A stretch of DNA of 36,174 bases from Flavicella sp049625305 (GCA_049625305.1 JBMZVD010000014.1:1-36174); one strand, 5' to 3'; positions 5,763 to 14,637 are shown, counted from the stretch's first letter. The notes: generated by a model from the letters alone, not told the origin. Numbers and translations: made by a program.

Positions 5763-8567
5763 ATGAGTAGATATCAAGAATACCTCAATGAGATTGAGGA
5801 AAGAAAGAGTCATGGACTGCATCCAAAACCGATTGATGGTGCAGAATTGTTAGAAGAAATTGTTGCACAGATCAAAGATACTGATAATGTGCATCGAGAA
5901 GATTCTTTAGATTTTTTCATTTACAACGTCTTACCTGGTACGACAAGTGCTGCAAGTGTAAAAGCGCATGTTTTAAAAGAAATAATTCTTGGTGAGTTCG
6001 AAGTAGCAGAAATTTCCTCTGAATTTGCTTTTGAACAATTGTCTCATATGAAAGGAGGACCTTCAATAGATGTATTATTAGATCTTGCCTTAGGAGAAGA
6101 TGTATCAATAGCAACTGCCGCTGCCAAAGTATTAAAGACCCAAGTCTTTTTATACGAGGCAGATATGGAGCGATTGGGTTCAGCTTATGAAAATGGAAAT
6201 GAAATAGCCAAAGATATTTTAGAAAGTTATGCGGAAGCAGAGTTTTTTACAAAGTTACCTGAAGTTGATGAAACAACAGAGGTTGTTACCTTTGTAGCTG
6301 GAGTAGGAGATATATCTACGGATTTATTATCACCAGGTAGTGATGCACACTCAAGATCCGATCGTGAATTACACGGACAATGTTTATTCGAACATAACAA
6401 AGAAAAGCAAAACGAGTTGCTAGCCCTTCAGGCAAAGCATCCTGACAAGCAAATCATGTTGATTGCTGAAAAAGGAACAATGGGAGTTGGTTCTTCAAGA
6501 ATGTCAGGAGTAAACAATGTAGCATTATGGATCGGTAAGAAAGCAAGTAAATTTGTACCATTCATTAATATCGCACCTATTGTTGCAGGTACGAATGGAA
6601 TTTCTCCTATTTTCTTAACTACGGTTGGAGTGACTGGAGGTATAGGATTGGATCTTAAAAACTGGGTTAAAAAAGTAGATGCTTCAGGTAATGTAGTGTT
6701 AGATGCAGATGGAGAGCCAGTTTTGGAGCAAGCTTATTCTGTTGAGACTGGTACCGTTCTTACTATCAATAGTAAGACAAAAAAACTATATAAAGATGGA
6801 GAAGAATTGATTGACATTTCTTCTGCCTTTACACCACAAAAAATGGAATTCATGAGAGCAGGAGGTTCTTATGCGATTGTATTTGGAAAAAAATTACAAA
6901 CATTTGCGGCCAAAACTTTAGGTGTTGAAATGACGCCTGTTTTTGCACCTTCAAAAGAAGTTTCTATCGAGGGGCAAGGATTGACAGCTGTAGAAAAAAT
7001 ATTCAACAAGAACGCCGTTGGTACTTCAGGTGCTACTTTGCATGCAGGTTCTTATGTACGTGTTGAAGTAAATATCGTGGGATCTCAAGATACTACTGGA
7101 TTGATGACTTCTCAGGAATTAGAATCTATGGCAGCTACTGTAATTTCGCCAATTGTTGATGGAAGTTACCAATCAGGTTGTCATACAGCCTCTGTTTGGG
7201 ATTCAAAATCACAAGCAAACATTCCAAAGTTGATGAAGTTCATGAACGATTTTGGATTGATTACTGCACGTGATCCTCAGCATAATTACAAGCCTATGAC
7301 GGATGTAATTCACAAGGTGCTAAACGATTTGACTGTGGATGATTGGGCTATTATTATAGGTGGTGATTCACATACAAGAATGTCTAAAGGGGTTGCCTTT
7401 GGTGCCGATTCAGGTACTGTAGCTTTGGCATTGGCAACTGGAGAAGCTTCAATGCCTATACCTGAGTCTGTAAAAGTTACCTTTAAAGGTGAAATGAAAG
7501 ACCATATGGACTTCCGTGATGTTGTGCATGCAACTCAAGCTCAAATGTTAAAGAAGTTTGGCGGTGAAAATGTGTTCCAAGGAAGAATCATTGAAGTTCA
7601 TATTGGAACATTGCCTTCTGATCAAGCCTTTACATTTACAGATTGGACTGCTGAAATGAAAGCCAAAGCTTCTATTTGTATTTCTCAAGATGATACTCTA
7701 ATTGAATCATTAGAGATTGCTAAAGGAAGAATCCAGATCATGATCGAAAAGGGTATGGACAATGAAAAACAAGTACTCCAAGGTTTGATTGATAAAGCTA
7801 ATAAGAGAATCGATGAAATTCGTTCTGGAGATAAACCACCATTGACTCCAGATAGCAATGCCAAATACCATGCTGAATTGGTAGTTGATTTGGATATTAT
7901 TGACAAGCCAATGATCGCCGATCCTGATGTACATAATGAAGATGTTTCAAAACGTTACACGCACGATACAATCCGTGAATTGTCTCATTACAAAGGAGAA
8001 AAATCCATTGATTTAGGTTTTGTTGGTTCTTGTATGGTACACAAGGGAGATATCAAAATCGTTTCTAAAATGTTGAAAAACCTTGAAGAGTTACATGGGA
8101 AAGTTGAATTCAAAGCTCCTCTTGTTGTAACGGCTCCTACTTATAATATTATTGATGAGCTGAAAGAAGAAGGAGATTGGGAAGTACTTCAGAAATATTC
8201 TAGTTTTGAGTTTGACGATGCGGCTCCAAAAAGCACTGCACGTACAGAATATGAGAATATTTTGTACTTAGAGCGTCCAGGGTGTAACCTGTGTATGGGG
8301 AACCAAGAAAAAGCGGAAAAAGGAGATACAGTAATGGCAACTTCAACACGTTTGTTCCAAGGACGTGTGGTTGCAGATAGTGACCGTAAGAAAGGAGAGT
8401 CTCTATTGGCTTCTACACCAGTGGTTGTACTTTCAGCAATATTAGGAAGAACTCCTACGATGGAAGAATATCTAGCTGCTGTAAAAGGAATTTCATTGAC
8501 AAAATTCAAACCGCCTTTGAAAGCAATGACTTCAGGAGGACCTTCGTCTCACTTGATTTCTTACTAA
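5763..8567 (+). CDS. acnB: Aconitate hydratase B / 2-methylisocitrate dehydratase
   Basis: Known role: converts citrate to isocitrate through cis-aconitate in the TCA cycle, using a [4Fe-4S] cluster; AcnB enzymes also act on 2-methylisocitrate. Seen: 934 residues with the AcnB order, a helical HEAT-like N-terminal domain (about residues 1-160), the swivel domain, then the catalytic domains. Likely cluster ligands are C757 (FVGSCM) and C841/C844 (CNLCMGN). SGCHTASVWDS is also present. It is longer than E. coli AcnB (865 residues), with extra sequence between the first and second ligand. The ATG at 5763 gives the usual N-terminus. It is monocistronic, with repeats upstream and two terminators downstream. 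Confidence 0.93.
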   Translation: MSRYQEYLNEIEERKSHGLHPKPIDGAELLEEIVAQIKDTDNVHREDSLDFFIYNVLPGTTSAASVKAHVLKEIILGEFEVAEISSEFAFEQLSHMKGGPSIDVLLDLALGEDVSIATAAAKVLKTQVFLYEADMERLGSAYENGNEIAKDILESYAEAEFFTKLPEVDETTEVVTFVAGVGDISTDLLSPGSDAHSRSDRELHGQCLFEHNKEKQNELLALQAKHPDKQIMLIAEKGTMGVGSSRMSGVNNVALWIGKKASKFVPFINIAPIVAGTNGISPIFLTTVGVTGGIGLDLKNWVKKVDASGNVVLDADGEPVLEQAYSVETGTVLTINSKTKKLYKDGEELIDISSAFTPQKMEFMRAGGSYAIVFGKKLQTFAAKTLGVEMTPVFAPSKEVSIEGQGLTAVEKIFNKNAVGTSGATLHAGSYVRVEVNIVGSQDTTGLMTSQELESMAATVISPIVDGSYQSGCHTASVWDSKSQANIPKLMKFMNDFGLITARDPQHNYKPMTDVIHKVLNDLTVDDWAIIIGGDSHTRMSKGVAFGADSGTVALALATGEASMPIPESVKVTFKGEMKDHMDFRDVVHATQAQMLKKFGGENVFQGRIIEVHIGTLPSDQAFTFTDWTAEMKAKASICISQDDTLIESLEIAKGRIQIMIEKGMDNEKQVLQGLIDKANKRIDEIRSGDKPPLTPDSNAKYHAELVVDLDIIDKPMIADPDVHNEDVSKRYTHDTIRELSHYKGEKSIDLGFVGSCMVHKGDIKIVSKMLKNLEELHGKVEFKAPLVVTAPTYNIIDELKEEGDWEVLQKYSSFEFDDAAPKSTARTEYENILYLERPGCNLCMGNQEKAEKGDTVMATSTRLFQGRVVADSDRKKGESLLASTPVVVLSAILGRTPTMEEYLAAVKGISLTKFKPPLKAMTSGGPSSHLISY

Positions 8568-8581
8568 TGATATGAATTCAG

Positions 8582-8605
8582 TGTCAATTTTAAATTGACA
8601 TTTTT
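8582..8605 (+). terminator. First terminator after acnB
   Basis: TGTCAATT-TTA-AATTGACA hairpin followed by TTTTT, 14 bases after the acnB stop. AT-rich, so probably weak. Confidence 0.55.
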
Positions 8606-8611
8606 ACATAC

Positions 8612-8651
8612 AAACTGGGTTTGTAGCTTTGCTATAAACTCAGTTTTTTTT
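8612..8651 (+). terminator. Second, strong terminator after acnB
   Basis: A 16-bp stem with two G-T wobbles (AAACTGGGTTTGTAGC / GCTATAAACTCAGTTT) and a 3-base loop, followed by a T run. Together with 8582-8605 it makes a tandem terminator. Confidence 0.75.
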
Positions 8652-8700
8652 GTTTTAAAACATAGTTTTGTTTTACACAAAGAAATTAATCAAACACGTA

Positions 8701-9252
8701 ATGCGTACAAAAGAATCAAATTGGTTGTATAAAAACAGTGCCAAAAATACTGAAAGATATCTGTTGGGAGAACGTGGAACTAATATGGTAGCTTGCATTG
8801 GTGTAAATCCTAGTACAGCTGAACCACATCAATTAGATCCTACTTTAAAAAAAGTAAAGAGAATTATCGAATTCAACCGCTTTAATGGGTGGATTATGTA
8901 CAATATATATCCTCAAAGAGCTACCGACCCCAATGACTTAGATCGAGTTTGTAACTTTCGTATTCACGAGCTAAATATCAAAGCGATTCGAAAGTCCATA
9001 GTAGAATTACAGATAAAAACAGTTTGGCTTGCCTACGGTGACCTGATCGGTAAAAGAAGCTTTCTTAGCAGTTGTTTGAATGACCTGTATACTTGTTTAG
9101 CGGATTTAAATTTGAATTGGTGTATTGTAAATTGTCCAACAAAAAAAGGACATCCAAGACATCCTTTGTATCAAAAATCAGAAAATAAAATTATTCCCTT
9201 TGACATGGCACGTTATTTAGATGAAGTAGTTCTCCCAATATTATCACACTGA
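8701..9252 (+). CDS. DUF1643 domain-containing protein
   Basis: A 183-residue soluble protein. The conserved DUF1643 block is clear: ACIGVNPSTAEPHQLDPTL, then a basic stretch and IMYNIYPQRATDPNDLD. A later WLAYGDLIGKR and a C-terminal GHPRHPLYQ also fit the family. Known: a domain of unknown function found in scattered bacteria and phages. The ATG at 8701 is preferred over an in-frame TTG at 8668, because the family N-terminus (RYLLGERG) follows shortly after it. It is a single gene between terminators. I cannot assign a function; scattered occurrence suggests horizontal transfer. Confidence 0.75.
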   Translation: MRTKESNWLYKNSAKNTERYLLGERGTNMVACIGVNPSTAEPHQLDPTLKKVKRIIEFNRFNGWIMYNIYPQRATDPNDLDRVCNFRIHELNIKAIRKSIVELQIKTVWLAYGDLIGKRSFLSSCLNDLYTCLADLNLNWCIVNCPTKKGHPRHPLYQKSENKIIPFDMARYLDEVVLPILSH

Positions 9253-9269
9253 TATCTTACAATAAGCTT

Positions 9270-9293
9270 TGTCATTTACATATGACATTTTTT
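9270..9293 (+). terminator. Weak terminator after DUF1643 gene
   Basis: TGTCAT-TTACAT-ATGACA hairpin followed by six T, 17 bases after the stop. The stem is short and AT-rich. Confidence 0.45.
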
Positions 9294-9359
9294 GCGGATA
9301 ATTATTTGAAATTAATGTATGTTATTGTAATTTAGTTACTTACTCAAAATAAGTTTTAG

Positions 9360-10337
9360 ATGTACACGATTTTTAAGTTGTTTTTGGTGTTTATTTTGTT
9401 AGGATGTAAGGAATCTCCAATGAATGAACCAAAGCCAATCATTAATTTAAATGCTTCTAAAAATGTTAAAAGTAAGGTTTCACTTATTGTTTTGGGTACA
9501 ATGCAAGATGCAGGTGCTCCCCATATTGGGTGTCAGAAAAAATGCTGTGAAGAATTATTTACTTCAGATCATTCATCTCGAAAAGTCGTTTCACTAGGTA
9601 TTGTAGATACCGTTTTTAGACGTAAGTATTTGTTTGAAGCCACACCTGATATGCCAGTACAGATGAACTATCTGGCAAATAATAGTTATTCAGATAGTAA
9701 TCCCTTTGTAGATGGTGTATTTATATCTCACGGACATATTGGCCATTATACAGGTTTGATGTATTTTGGAAAAGAAGCAGCAGCTGTTAAGCGTATCAAG
9801 GTGTATGCAATGAAAAGGATGCAGGAATTTTTAAGTGCTAATGGACCTTGGGATCGGCTTGTAAAAACTGAAAATATCATATTGCAACCCCTAAAACATG
9901 AGAAGAGTATTGTACTCACAGCTAATTTACAGGTGACACCATTTTTGGTACCTCATAGAGATGAATATACCGAAACCGTTGGTTTTAGAATAAAAGGTCC
10001 AAATAAAACAGCACTTTTTATTCCAGATATTGACAAGTGGACGCTTTGGGAAAAAAATATAGTTGAAGAAATTGAAAAGGTTGATTATGCTTTTTTAGAT
10101 GCTACTTTTTTTAGTGGAAGCGAGCTAAACAATAGAGATATGTCACAGGTACCACACCCTTTTGTATTGGAAAGTTTGCAACAGTTTAAAAGTCTTTCAC
10201 CTAAAGATAGGTCCAAAGTATATTTTATTCATTTCAATCATAGCAATCCTGTGTTAGACAAGGAAAGTGAACAAGCAAAAATGGTCCTTGACCAAGGGTA
10301 TAATTTTGCTAGTATAAATTCGATATTCGATATGTAG
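9360..10337 (+). CDS. PqqB-like MBL-fold metallo-hydrolase lipoprotein
   Basis: Seen: 325 residues. A lipoprotein signal with lipobox LLGC (C16) is followed by a metallo-beta-lactamase fold: LGTMQDAGAPHIGC near the start, SHGHIGHYTGL as the metal motif, then LVPHRDEYTETVGF, FIPDIDKW and the late FIHFNHSNP. A Cys cluster (GCQKKCC) matches the zinc-binding cysteines of PqqB. Known: PqqB is an MBL-fold protein acting early in PQQ synthesis. Inference: because it is a lipoprotein and no other pqq gene is near, this is more likely an exported hydrolase of unknown substrate than a PQQ enzyme. The ATG at 9360 directly starts the signal peptide. Confidence 0.75.
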   Translation: MYTIFKLFLVFILLGCKESPMNEPKPIINLNASKNVKSKVSLIVLGTMQDAGAPHIGCQKKCCEELFTSDHSSRKVVSLGIVDTVFRRKYLFEATPDMPVQMNYLANNSYSDSNPFVDGVFISHGHIGHYTGLMYFGKEAAAVKRIKVYAMKRMQEFLSANGPWDRLVKTENIILQPLKHEKSIVLTANLQVTPFLVPHRDEYTETVGFRIKGPNKTALFIPDIDKWTLWEKNIVEEIEKVDYAFLDATFFSGSELNNRDMSQVPHPFVLESLQQFKSLSPKDRSKVYFIHFNHSNPVLDKESEQAKMVLDQGYNFASINSIFDM

Positions 10338-10435
10338 TATGGTTGCTTTTTATACTTTTCAATCTCGTTTTTTTACATAAATCTTTTATATGTTTGTGAC
10401 TATAAGCAAGCATTTCTCAAAAAAAACAATAGTAC

Positions 10436-10960
10436 ATGTATAAATCTGCTGTGACATTTCTTTCCAAATTTATCAAAGTCTCAACCATTTACAAATACGG
10501 TTTCAATTGGTCTCCAATGTACCGACGATCTACAGCTAAATTAGTAGTCATCAGCGATAATATGCATTTAATAAAAATAAGACTACAACTCAATTGGAAA
10601 AATAGGAATTATGCAGGCTCTATATTTGGAGGTAGTATGCTTTCGGCTACAGATCCGATATATATGATACAGTTGGTACAGATTTTGGGAAGTGATTATG
10701 TTGTGTGGGACAAAGCAGTAACTGCCCGTTATAAAAAACCTGCTCGAGGAACCGTTTATGGAGATTTTGTATTTACAAAAGAAGAGATTGTTAAAATCCA
10801 AAAACGTGTTTCTGAAGAAAATGAAATAGACATCACAAAAGCGGTCTCATTAGTGGATCAAGAAGGTGATACTGTCGCTACTTTTGATAAAACAGTATAC
10901 ATTGCTAAAAAAGCCTATTACAAAGAGAAGTTGAAGCGTCGAAAAGCTATGAAAAAATAA
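10436..10960 (+). CDS. DUF4442 (hotdog-fold) protein
   Basis: A 174-residue soluble protein. The N-terminal pattern NWSPMYRRSTAKLVVIS, followed by the hotdog-like LNWKNRNYAGSIFGGSMLSATDPIYMIQL, marks DUF4442, related to PaaI-type thioesterases. KAVTARYKKPARGTVYGDF is the usual second conserved block. Known: function unproven; the fold suggests acyl-CoA thioester binding or hydrolysis. It has a very basic C-terminus (KEKLKRRKAMKK). It lies alone about 100 bases after the MBL gene, possibly co-transcribed. Confidence 0.75.
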   Translation: MYKSAVTFLSKFIKVSTIYKYGFNWSPMYRRSTAKLVVISDNMHLIKIRLQLNWKNRNYAGSIFGGSMLSATDPIYMIQLVQILGSDYVVWDKAVTARYKKPARGTVYGDFVFTKEEIVKIQKRVSEENEIDITKAVSLVDQEGDTVATFDKTVYIAKKAYYKEKLKRRKAMKK

Positions 10961-11058
10961 TTTTTTTTTAGTCTTAGCTTATTGCAGCATATTTCGCTAT
11001 TTCGTGATTTGGATGTTTTTTTATAACTTATAACTAATAATCAATACGTTACAGTTAT

Positions 11059-13089
11059 ATGTCCTTTCAACTACATCTCCCTGTTAAGTTTTCTAACATG
11101 CCTATGTTATCTATCATTTTCTCTTTTTTTACTTGTGTCATTTTCTCACAGGAATATCATGTGGCTAAACATGGAGATGATACGAATATTGGTTCCAAAG
11201 AATATCCATTTAAAACCATATCCAAAGCCGCTCAAATTGCATTGCCTGGAGCAACGATTACAGTACATACGGGAGTTTATAGAGAATGGGTGCGTCCTGC
11301 TTATGGAGGCCAAAGTCACTCGAACCGTATTACTTATCAAGCAGCAGATGATAGTGAAGTTTGGATAAAGGGCTCTGAACGCGTGCAAGGATGGGTACAA
11401 CATAAAGGTCCAGTTTGGAAACTTACTTTAGACAATACATTTTTTGGAGACTTCAATCCCTACAAAGAAATTGTATCTGGGGATTGGCTGTTAGATACTT
11501 TTGGGAAAACGCTTCATCTAGGAGAGGTGTATCTCAATGGCGAGGCCTTGTATGAAAACAATTCAATCACTTCAATTTTAAAAGCAGCACCCTTAGACAG
11601 AGCTTTGGATACGATAGCTTCCAAATACCAATGGTACTGTGAAAGTGATGCAAATCAGACTGTAATTTATGCCCACTTTAAAGGTATGAATCCCAATGAA
11701 GAACTAGTTGAAATCAATGTACGTCCCGCGGTATTTTTTCCAGACAAAACAGGACTCAATTACATCACAGTTAGAGGTTTTAAAATGGCACATGCAGCTA
11801 CCCAGTGGGCGCCTCCTACTGCAGAACAGACAGGACTTATAGGTCCCAATTGGAGCAAAGGTTGGATCATTGAGGATAACTTTATCACTGACTCAAAATG
11901 TACGGGTATCAGTATTGGTAAAGAACGTGCTTCTGGTCACAATGCATGGACTAACCTCAAAGTAAAACATGGAACTCAAACAGAAAGAGAAGTTGTTTTT
12001 AAAGCTTTGCAGCTAGGCTGGTCTATGGAGACTATTGGTTCACATGTGATTCGAAACAATACCATTACAAATTGCGAGCAAACTGGTATTTGTGGTCATC
12101 TAGGAGGTATTTCAAGTGAAATCTACAACAATCATATATTCAATATTTATCATAAAAGACAGTTCTTTGGTTATGAGATTGGTGGTGTCAAGTTGCATGC
12201 AGCTATTGATGTACTGATTGAACATAATTTTATCCACGATTGCTTTCGAGGTTTGTGGTTGGATTGGCAGTCACAAGGAACCCGAGTTTCTAAAAATATC
12301 TTTTACAACAACAGTAAAGAGGATTTATTTACAGAAGTCAATCACGGTCCTATGTTGGTTGATAATAATGTTCTATTGTCTGAGGTTTCTTTACTGAATG
12401 CTTCACAAGGAGGAGCTTTTGTACACAATTTATTAGCGGGAAAAATAATTATGAGACCTGTACCAAGTCGTTTTACACCCTACCATTTTCCGCATAGTAC
12501 AGCTGTCAAAGGACTGATGACTATTTTAACGGGAGACGATCGGTATTACAACAACATTTTTACTTGCAATCAAGAAGTGGCTCCTCCTGCTAAAAATGCC
12601 AATAGTTTTGCCTATGCAGGCTTAGATGCCTATGATGGACATCCACTACCAACCGATCATTGGTACAAGGGGAATAGGCCCCAAGACTACGCTCAACATA
12701 AATTACCTGTTTGGATCGCCTCCAATTGCTATTATAATAAAGCAAAACCTTTCAATCGTGAAGTAAACGCTTATGAAGACAGAACCTTTTCTCCAAAAAT
12801 TTACTTGTCATATGAGGAAAAGCAGGTGTTTTTGCATCTTGACTTTGGTAAAGGGATAGAAGATATGCATACTCCATTGGTAACCACTCAATTACTCGGG
12901 GATTCCTTTCAATCTGAGGCAGTTTTTGAGCACAAAGACGGCTCAGAAATAGAGGTAGTTGACGACATGATGGGGCTACAGCGGAATTCTGCAAATCCAA
13001 AAGTTGGTCCTTTTTCAGTGATGAAACCCGGTGCTAATTCATACAAAGTGTTTGATTTAAAACATGATGTACTATTGAATTCGAACTAA
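11059..13089 (+). CDS. GH120-type beta-xylosidase, right-handed parallel beta-helix
   Basis: Seen: 676 residues with a signal peptide ending near FSQ (residue 31), then EYHVAKHGDDTNIGS and a PFKTISKAAQ beta-helix opening, VHTGVYREWVRPAYGG, GDFNPYKE and repeated beta-helix rungs. The region GLWLDWQSQGTR...LFTEVNHGP matches the active site I recall for GH120 xylosidase XylC. There the Asp is nucleophile and the Glu acid/base; here these are D402 and E426. Known: GH120 removes xylose from xylo-oligosaccharides. Inference: periplasmic or outer-membrane xylan degradation. No SusC/SusD pair or other hydrolase is adjacent. ATGs at 11098 and 11104 are alternative starts that keep the signal peptide. 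Confidence 0.75.
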   Translation: MSFQLHLPVKFSNMPMLSIIFSFFTCVIFSQEYHVAKHGDDTNIGSKEYPFKTISKAAQIALPGATITVHTGVYREWVRPAYGGQSHSNRITYQAADDSEVWIKGSERVQGWVQHKGPVWKLTLDNTFFGDFNPYKEIVSGDWLLDTFGKTLHLGEVYLNGEALYENNSITSILKAAPLDRALDTIASKYQWYCESDANQTVIYAHFKGMNPNEELVEINVRPAVFFPDKTGLNYITVRGFKMAHAATQWAPPTAEQTGLIGPNWSKGWIIEDNFITDSKCTGISIGKERASGHNAWTNLKVKHGTQTEREVVFKALQLGWSMETIGSHVIRNNTITNCEQTGICGHLGGISSEIYNNHIFNIYHKRQFFGYEIGGVKLHAAIDVLIEHNFIHDCFRGLWLDWQSQGTRVSKNIFYNNSKEDLFTEVNHGPMLVDNNVLLSEVSLLNASQGGAFVHNLLAGKIIMRPVPSRFTPYHFPHSTAVKGLMTILTGDDRYYNNIFTCNQEVAPPAKNANSFAYAGLDAYDGHPLPTDHWYKGNRPQDYAQHKLPVWIASNCYYNKAKPFNREVNAYEDRTFSPKIYLSYEEKQVFLHLDFGKGIEDMHTPLVTTQLLGDSFQSEAVFEHKDGSEIEVVDDMMGLQRNSANPKVGPFSVMKPGANSYKVFDLKHDVLLNSN

Positions 13090-13124
13090 ATTTCAAATCA
13101 GAAGATTGTTTGTAGAATAAAAAA

Positions 13125-13177
13125 ATGTAACCTTTACTTCTCGGTTTTTAAAAATAATGTTACCTTTGCGTTACATT
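13125..13177. promoter_or_regulatory. Promoter and flanking inverted repeat of the DUF6249-XRE pair
   Basis: AATGTAAC (13125-13132) and GTTACATT (13170-13177) are exact reverse complements. They bracket a promoter with TTTC at 13139-13142 and TACCTTTG (TAnnTTTG) at 13161-13168. TGTAACCTTTAC and TGTTACCTTTGC also form a direct repeat 32 bases apart. Possible autoregulation by the downstream XRE protein is inference. Confidence 0.5.
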
Positions 13178-13197
13178 AATCCAAAAACAATCTAAAA

Positions 13198-13659
13198 ATG
13201 TACTATCAAATCAAACTCATTTCTTCTTACTTAACAATTGCTTTGAACGAGCGAACTTCCGAATTTGAAGCCGAACTAATCATCCCAATTTTGGGTATAT
13301 TGACTGGAATGGTTGTTCCTATTGCTGTTTTTATTTGGCTTTATAAAGAAAACAAAGGAAAAAGAGATACCATCCTTGAGATATCTAAAAACATCGAGGA
13401 CCCTGCTCAATTAGAAAAATTATTGACAATTTTCGACGATCGTAAAAAAGAACCAATTGATTACCGTAGAAATGGTGTCGTAACAATTTTTGTCGGTTTT
13501 GGTTTGTATCTCTTAGGCTTTTTAGCTTTGGGGTCTGTGTTAGAAGGTGTAGGGGGATTGGTAACATTGATTGGTATTGGTACATTGATTGCGGGTTATC
13601 TCTATCCGAATACAGGAAGTGAGTTGACCAATGCTGTTGAAGAATTTGAAAAGCAATAA
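13198..13659 (+). CDS. DUF6249-like small membrane protein
   Basis: A 153-residue protein with a hydrophobic helix near residues 30-50 and two more in about residues 95-135. Between them is a charged cytosolic stretch (YKENKGKRDTILEI...LTIFDDRKKEPIDYRRNG). The pattern (PILGILTG near the first helix, then RRNGVVTIFVGFGLYLLG) resembles DUF6249 membrane proteins, a family without known function. It is followed 2 bases later by an XRE regulator gene, so the two are almost certainly co-transcribed. Inference: the pair may form a sensor/regulator unit or simply share expression. Confidence 0.6.
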   Translation: MYYQIKLISSYLTIALNERTSEFEAELIIPILGILTGMVVPIAVFIWLYKENKGKRDTILEISKNIEDPAQLEKLLTIFDDRKKEPIDYRRNGVVTIFVGFGLYLLGFLALGSVLEGVGGLVTLIGIGTLIAGYLYPNTGSELTNAVEEFEKQ

Positions 13660-13661
13660 TT

Positions 13662-13874
13662 ATGGGGAAAAACCATGAAAAACTCCTAAATAATTTAGAA
13701 GAATTTCGAAAATCAGCAGGGCTTACACAACAAGCACTCTCAGTTAAGGCCGAAGTGTCAAGGAAGAGTATCAATGCCATTGAAAATGGGGTGTATGTAC
13801 CTTCCACTGTTTTAGCTTTGAAAATTTCTAAAACTTTAGGTTGTACCGTGGAAGATCTTTTTCAACTTCCTTAA
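13662..13874 (+). CDS. XRE-family helix-turn-helix regulator (YozG-like)
   Basis: A 70-residue Cro/CI-type protein that is all DNA-binding domain: LEEFRKSAGLTQQALSVKAEVSRKSINAIENGVYVPSTVLALKISKTLGCTVEDLFQL. The helix-turn-helix spans about residues 22-42. Known: short XRE proteins of this type accompany small membrane-protein genes in Bacteroidota and Firmicutes. The gene begins 2 bases after the DUF6249-like gene and ends at a strong terminator. The inverted repeat at 13125-13177 is a candidate binding site. Confidence 0.85.
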   Translation: MGKNHEKLLNNLEEFRKSAGLTQQALSVKAEVSRKSINAIENGVYVPSTVLALKISKTLGCTVEDLFQLP

Positions 13875-13891
13875 ATATTTACAATAAACAC

Positions 13892-13926
13892 AAAAAACGG
13901 TTGTACACTCTGTACAACCGTTTTTT
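13892..13926. terminator. Bidirectional terminator between XRE gene and NTF2-like lipoprotein gene
   Basis: AAAAAACGGTTGTACA-CTC-TGTACAACCGTTTTTT: a perfect 16-bp stem with an A run on one side and a T run on the other, between convergent genes. Confidence 0.85.
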
Positions 13927-13938
13927 AAAATTACAAGA

Positions 13939-14472
13939 TTATTCTGTTACTTCAGCTTCTTCTTCTTTCTTTTTTGAAGCTATATCTTTACTGTAGACAT
14001 AGAACCTCTTGACTTTTCCATTCACAATTTCCCCATCAATCATTTGTAGTTTTGTCATTTCTTTTCCATCCACCATCATTTTGACTTCATGTCCAGCAAT
14101 GATCCATTCTTCACCACCATTTACGGCTTTGTATGGCATGGCCCAATAGATGGTCCATTTTGGGTCTTCAGCAGCGAACCAAGCACTAAGTGCTGCTTTG
14201 TGCATTTCCTTTCCCTTTATCACACGTCCATCGGGTCCTTCTATTTTTATGGAATCTGAGTTCATTGCCATAATTGCTTCTAGGTCTCTTTCGTTATGAG
14301 CCTTAATGTAATCTTTCCAAATATTTGTTATGGAATCAGTAGCGACTACAAAGGTTTCTCCCTCAATAGGCAAAAAGAAACCAGCACCTTTTTGAACGGT
14401 TTCATTTTCTTTTTCAGGCGCAGGACTGCAAGCACAGAGCACGAGAAATACAAGTAAAAGTATTTTTTTCAT
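13939..14472 (-). CDS. NTF2-like (SnoaL-type) lipoprotein
   Basis: About 177 residues when started at the ATG read from 14472, which gives a clean lipoprotein signal (MKKILLLVFLVLCAC, C15). A longer frame to 14547 adds a non-signal leader. The mature part has an NTF2-like core: IWKDYIKAHNERDLEAIMAMNSDSIKIEGPDG, then WTIYWAMPY and a C-terminal strand IVNGKVKRFYVY. Known: SnoaL-like proteins bind small ligands or act as enzymes; lipoprotein versions are uncharacterised. It is paralogous to the N-terminal half of the protein at 15696-16565. The C-terminus is strongly charged (SKKKEEEAEVTE). Confidence 0.7.
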   Translation of the reverse strand: MKKILLLVFLVLCACSPAPEKENETVQKGAGFFLPIEGETFVVATDSITNIWKDYIKAHNERDLEAIMAMNSDSIKIEGPDGRVIKGKEMHKAALSAWFAAEDPKWTIYWAMPYKAVNGGEEWIIAGHEVKMMVDGKEMTKLQMIDGEIVNGKVKRFYVYSKDIASKKKEEEAEVTE

Positions 14473-14604
14473 TATATGTAAGTTTATGTTCCTTAGAAAG
14501 ATACATATTTTTGATGAGTTTTTCAATTTTATTAAAATATAAGTCACTGTTATCTAAAGGTTTATGTCTTGTTTAGTTCGCTACGTATCAAATTTTTTAT
14601 ATAA

Positions 14605-14637
14605 ATTGATTTTATTGTAAATCAATGCGTGATTTAC
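14605..14637. promoter_or_regulatory. Overlapping double palindrome between divergent genes
   Basis: Two perfect 8-bp inverted repeats share the central half-site: ATTGATTT-N6-AAATCAAT (14605-14626) and GTAAATCA-N5-TGATTTAC (14617-14637). TGATTT half-sites therefore alternate in orientation three times at 11-12 base intervals. A candidate operator region for the divergent NTF2-like and DUF285 genes. Confidence 0.5.
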
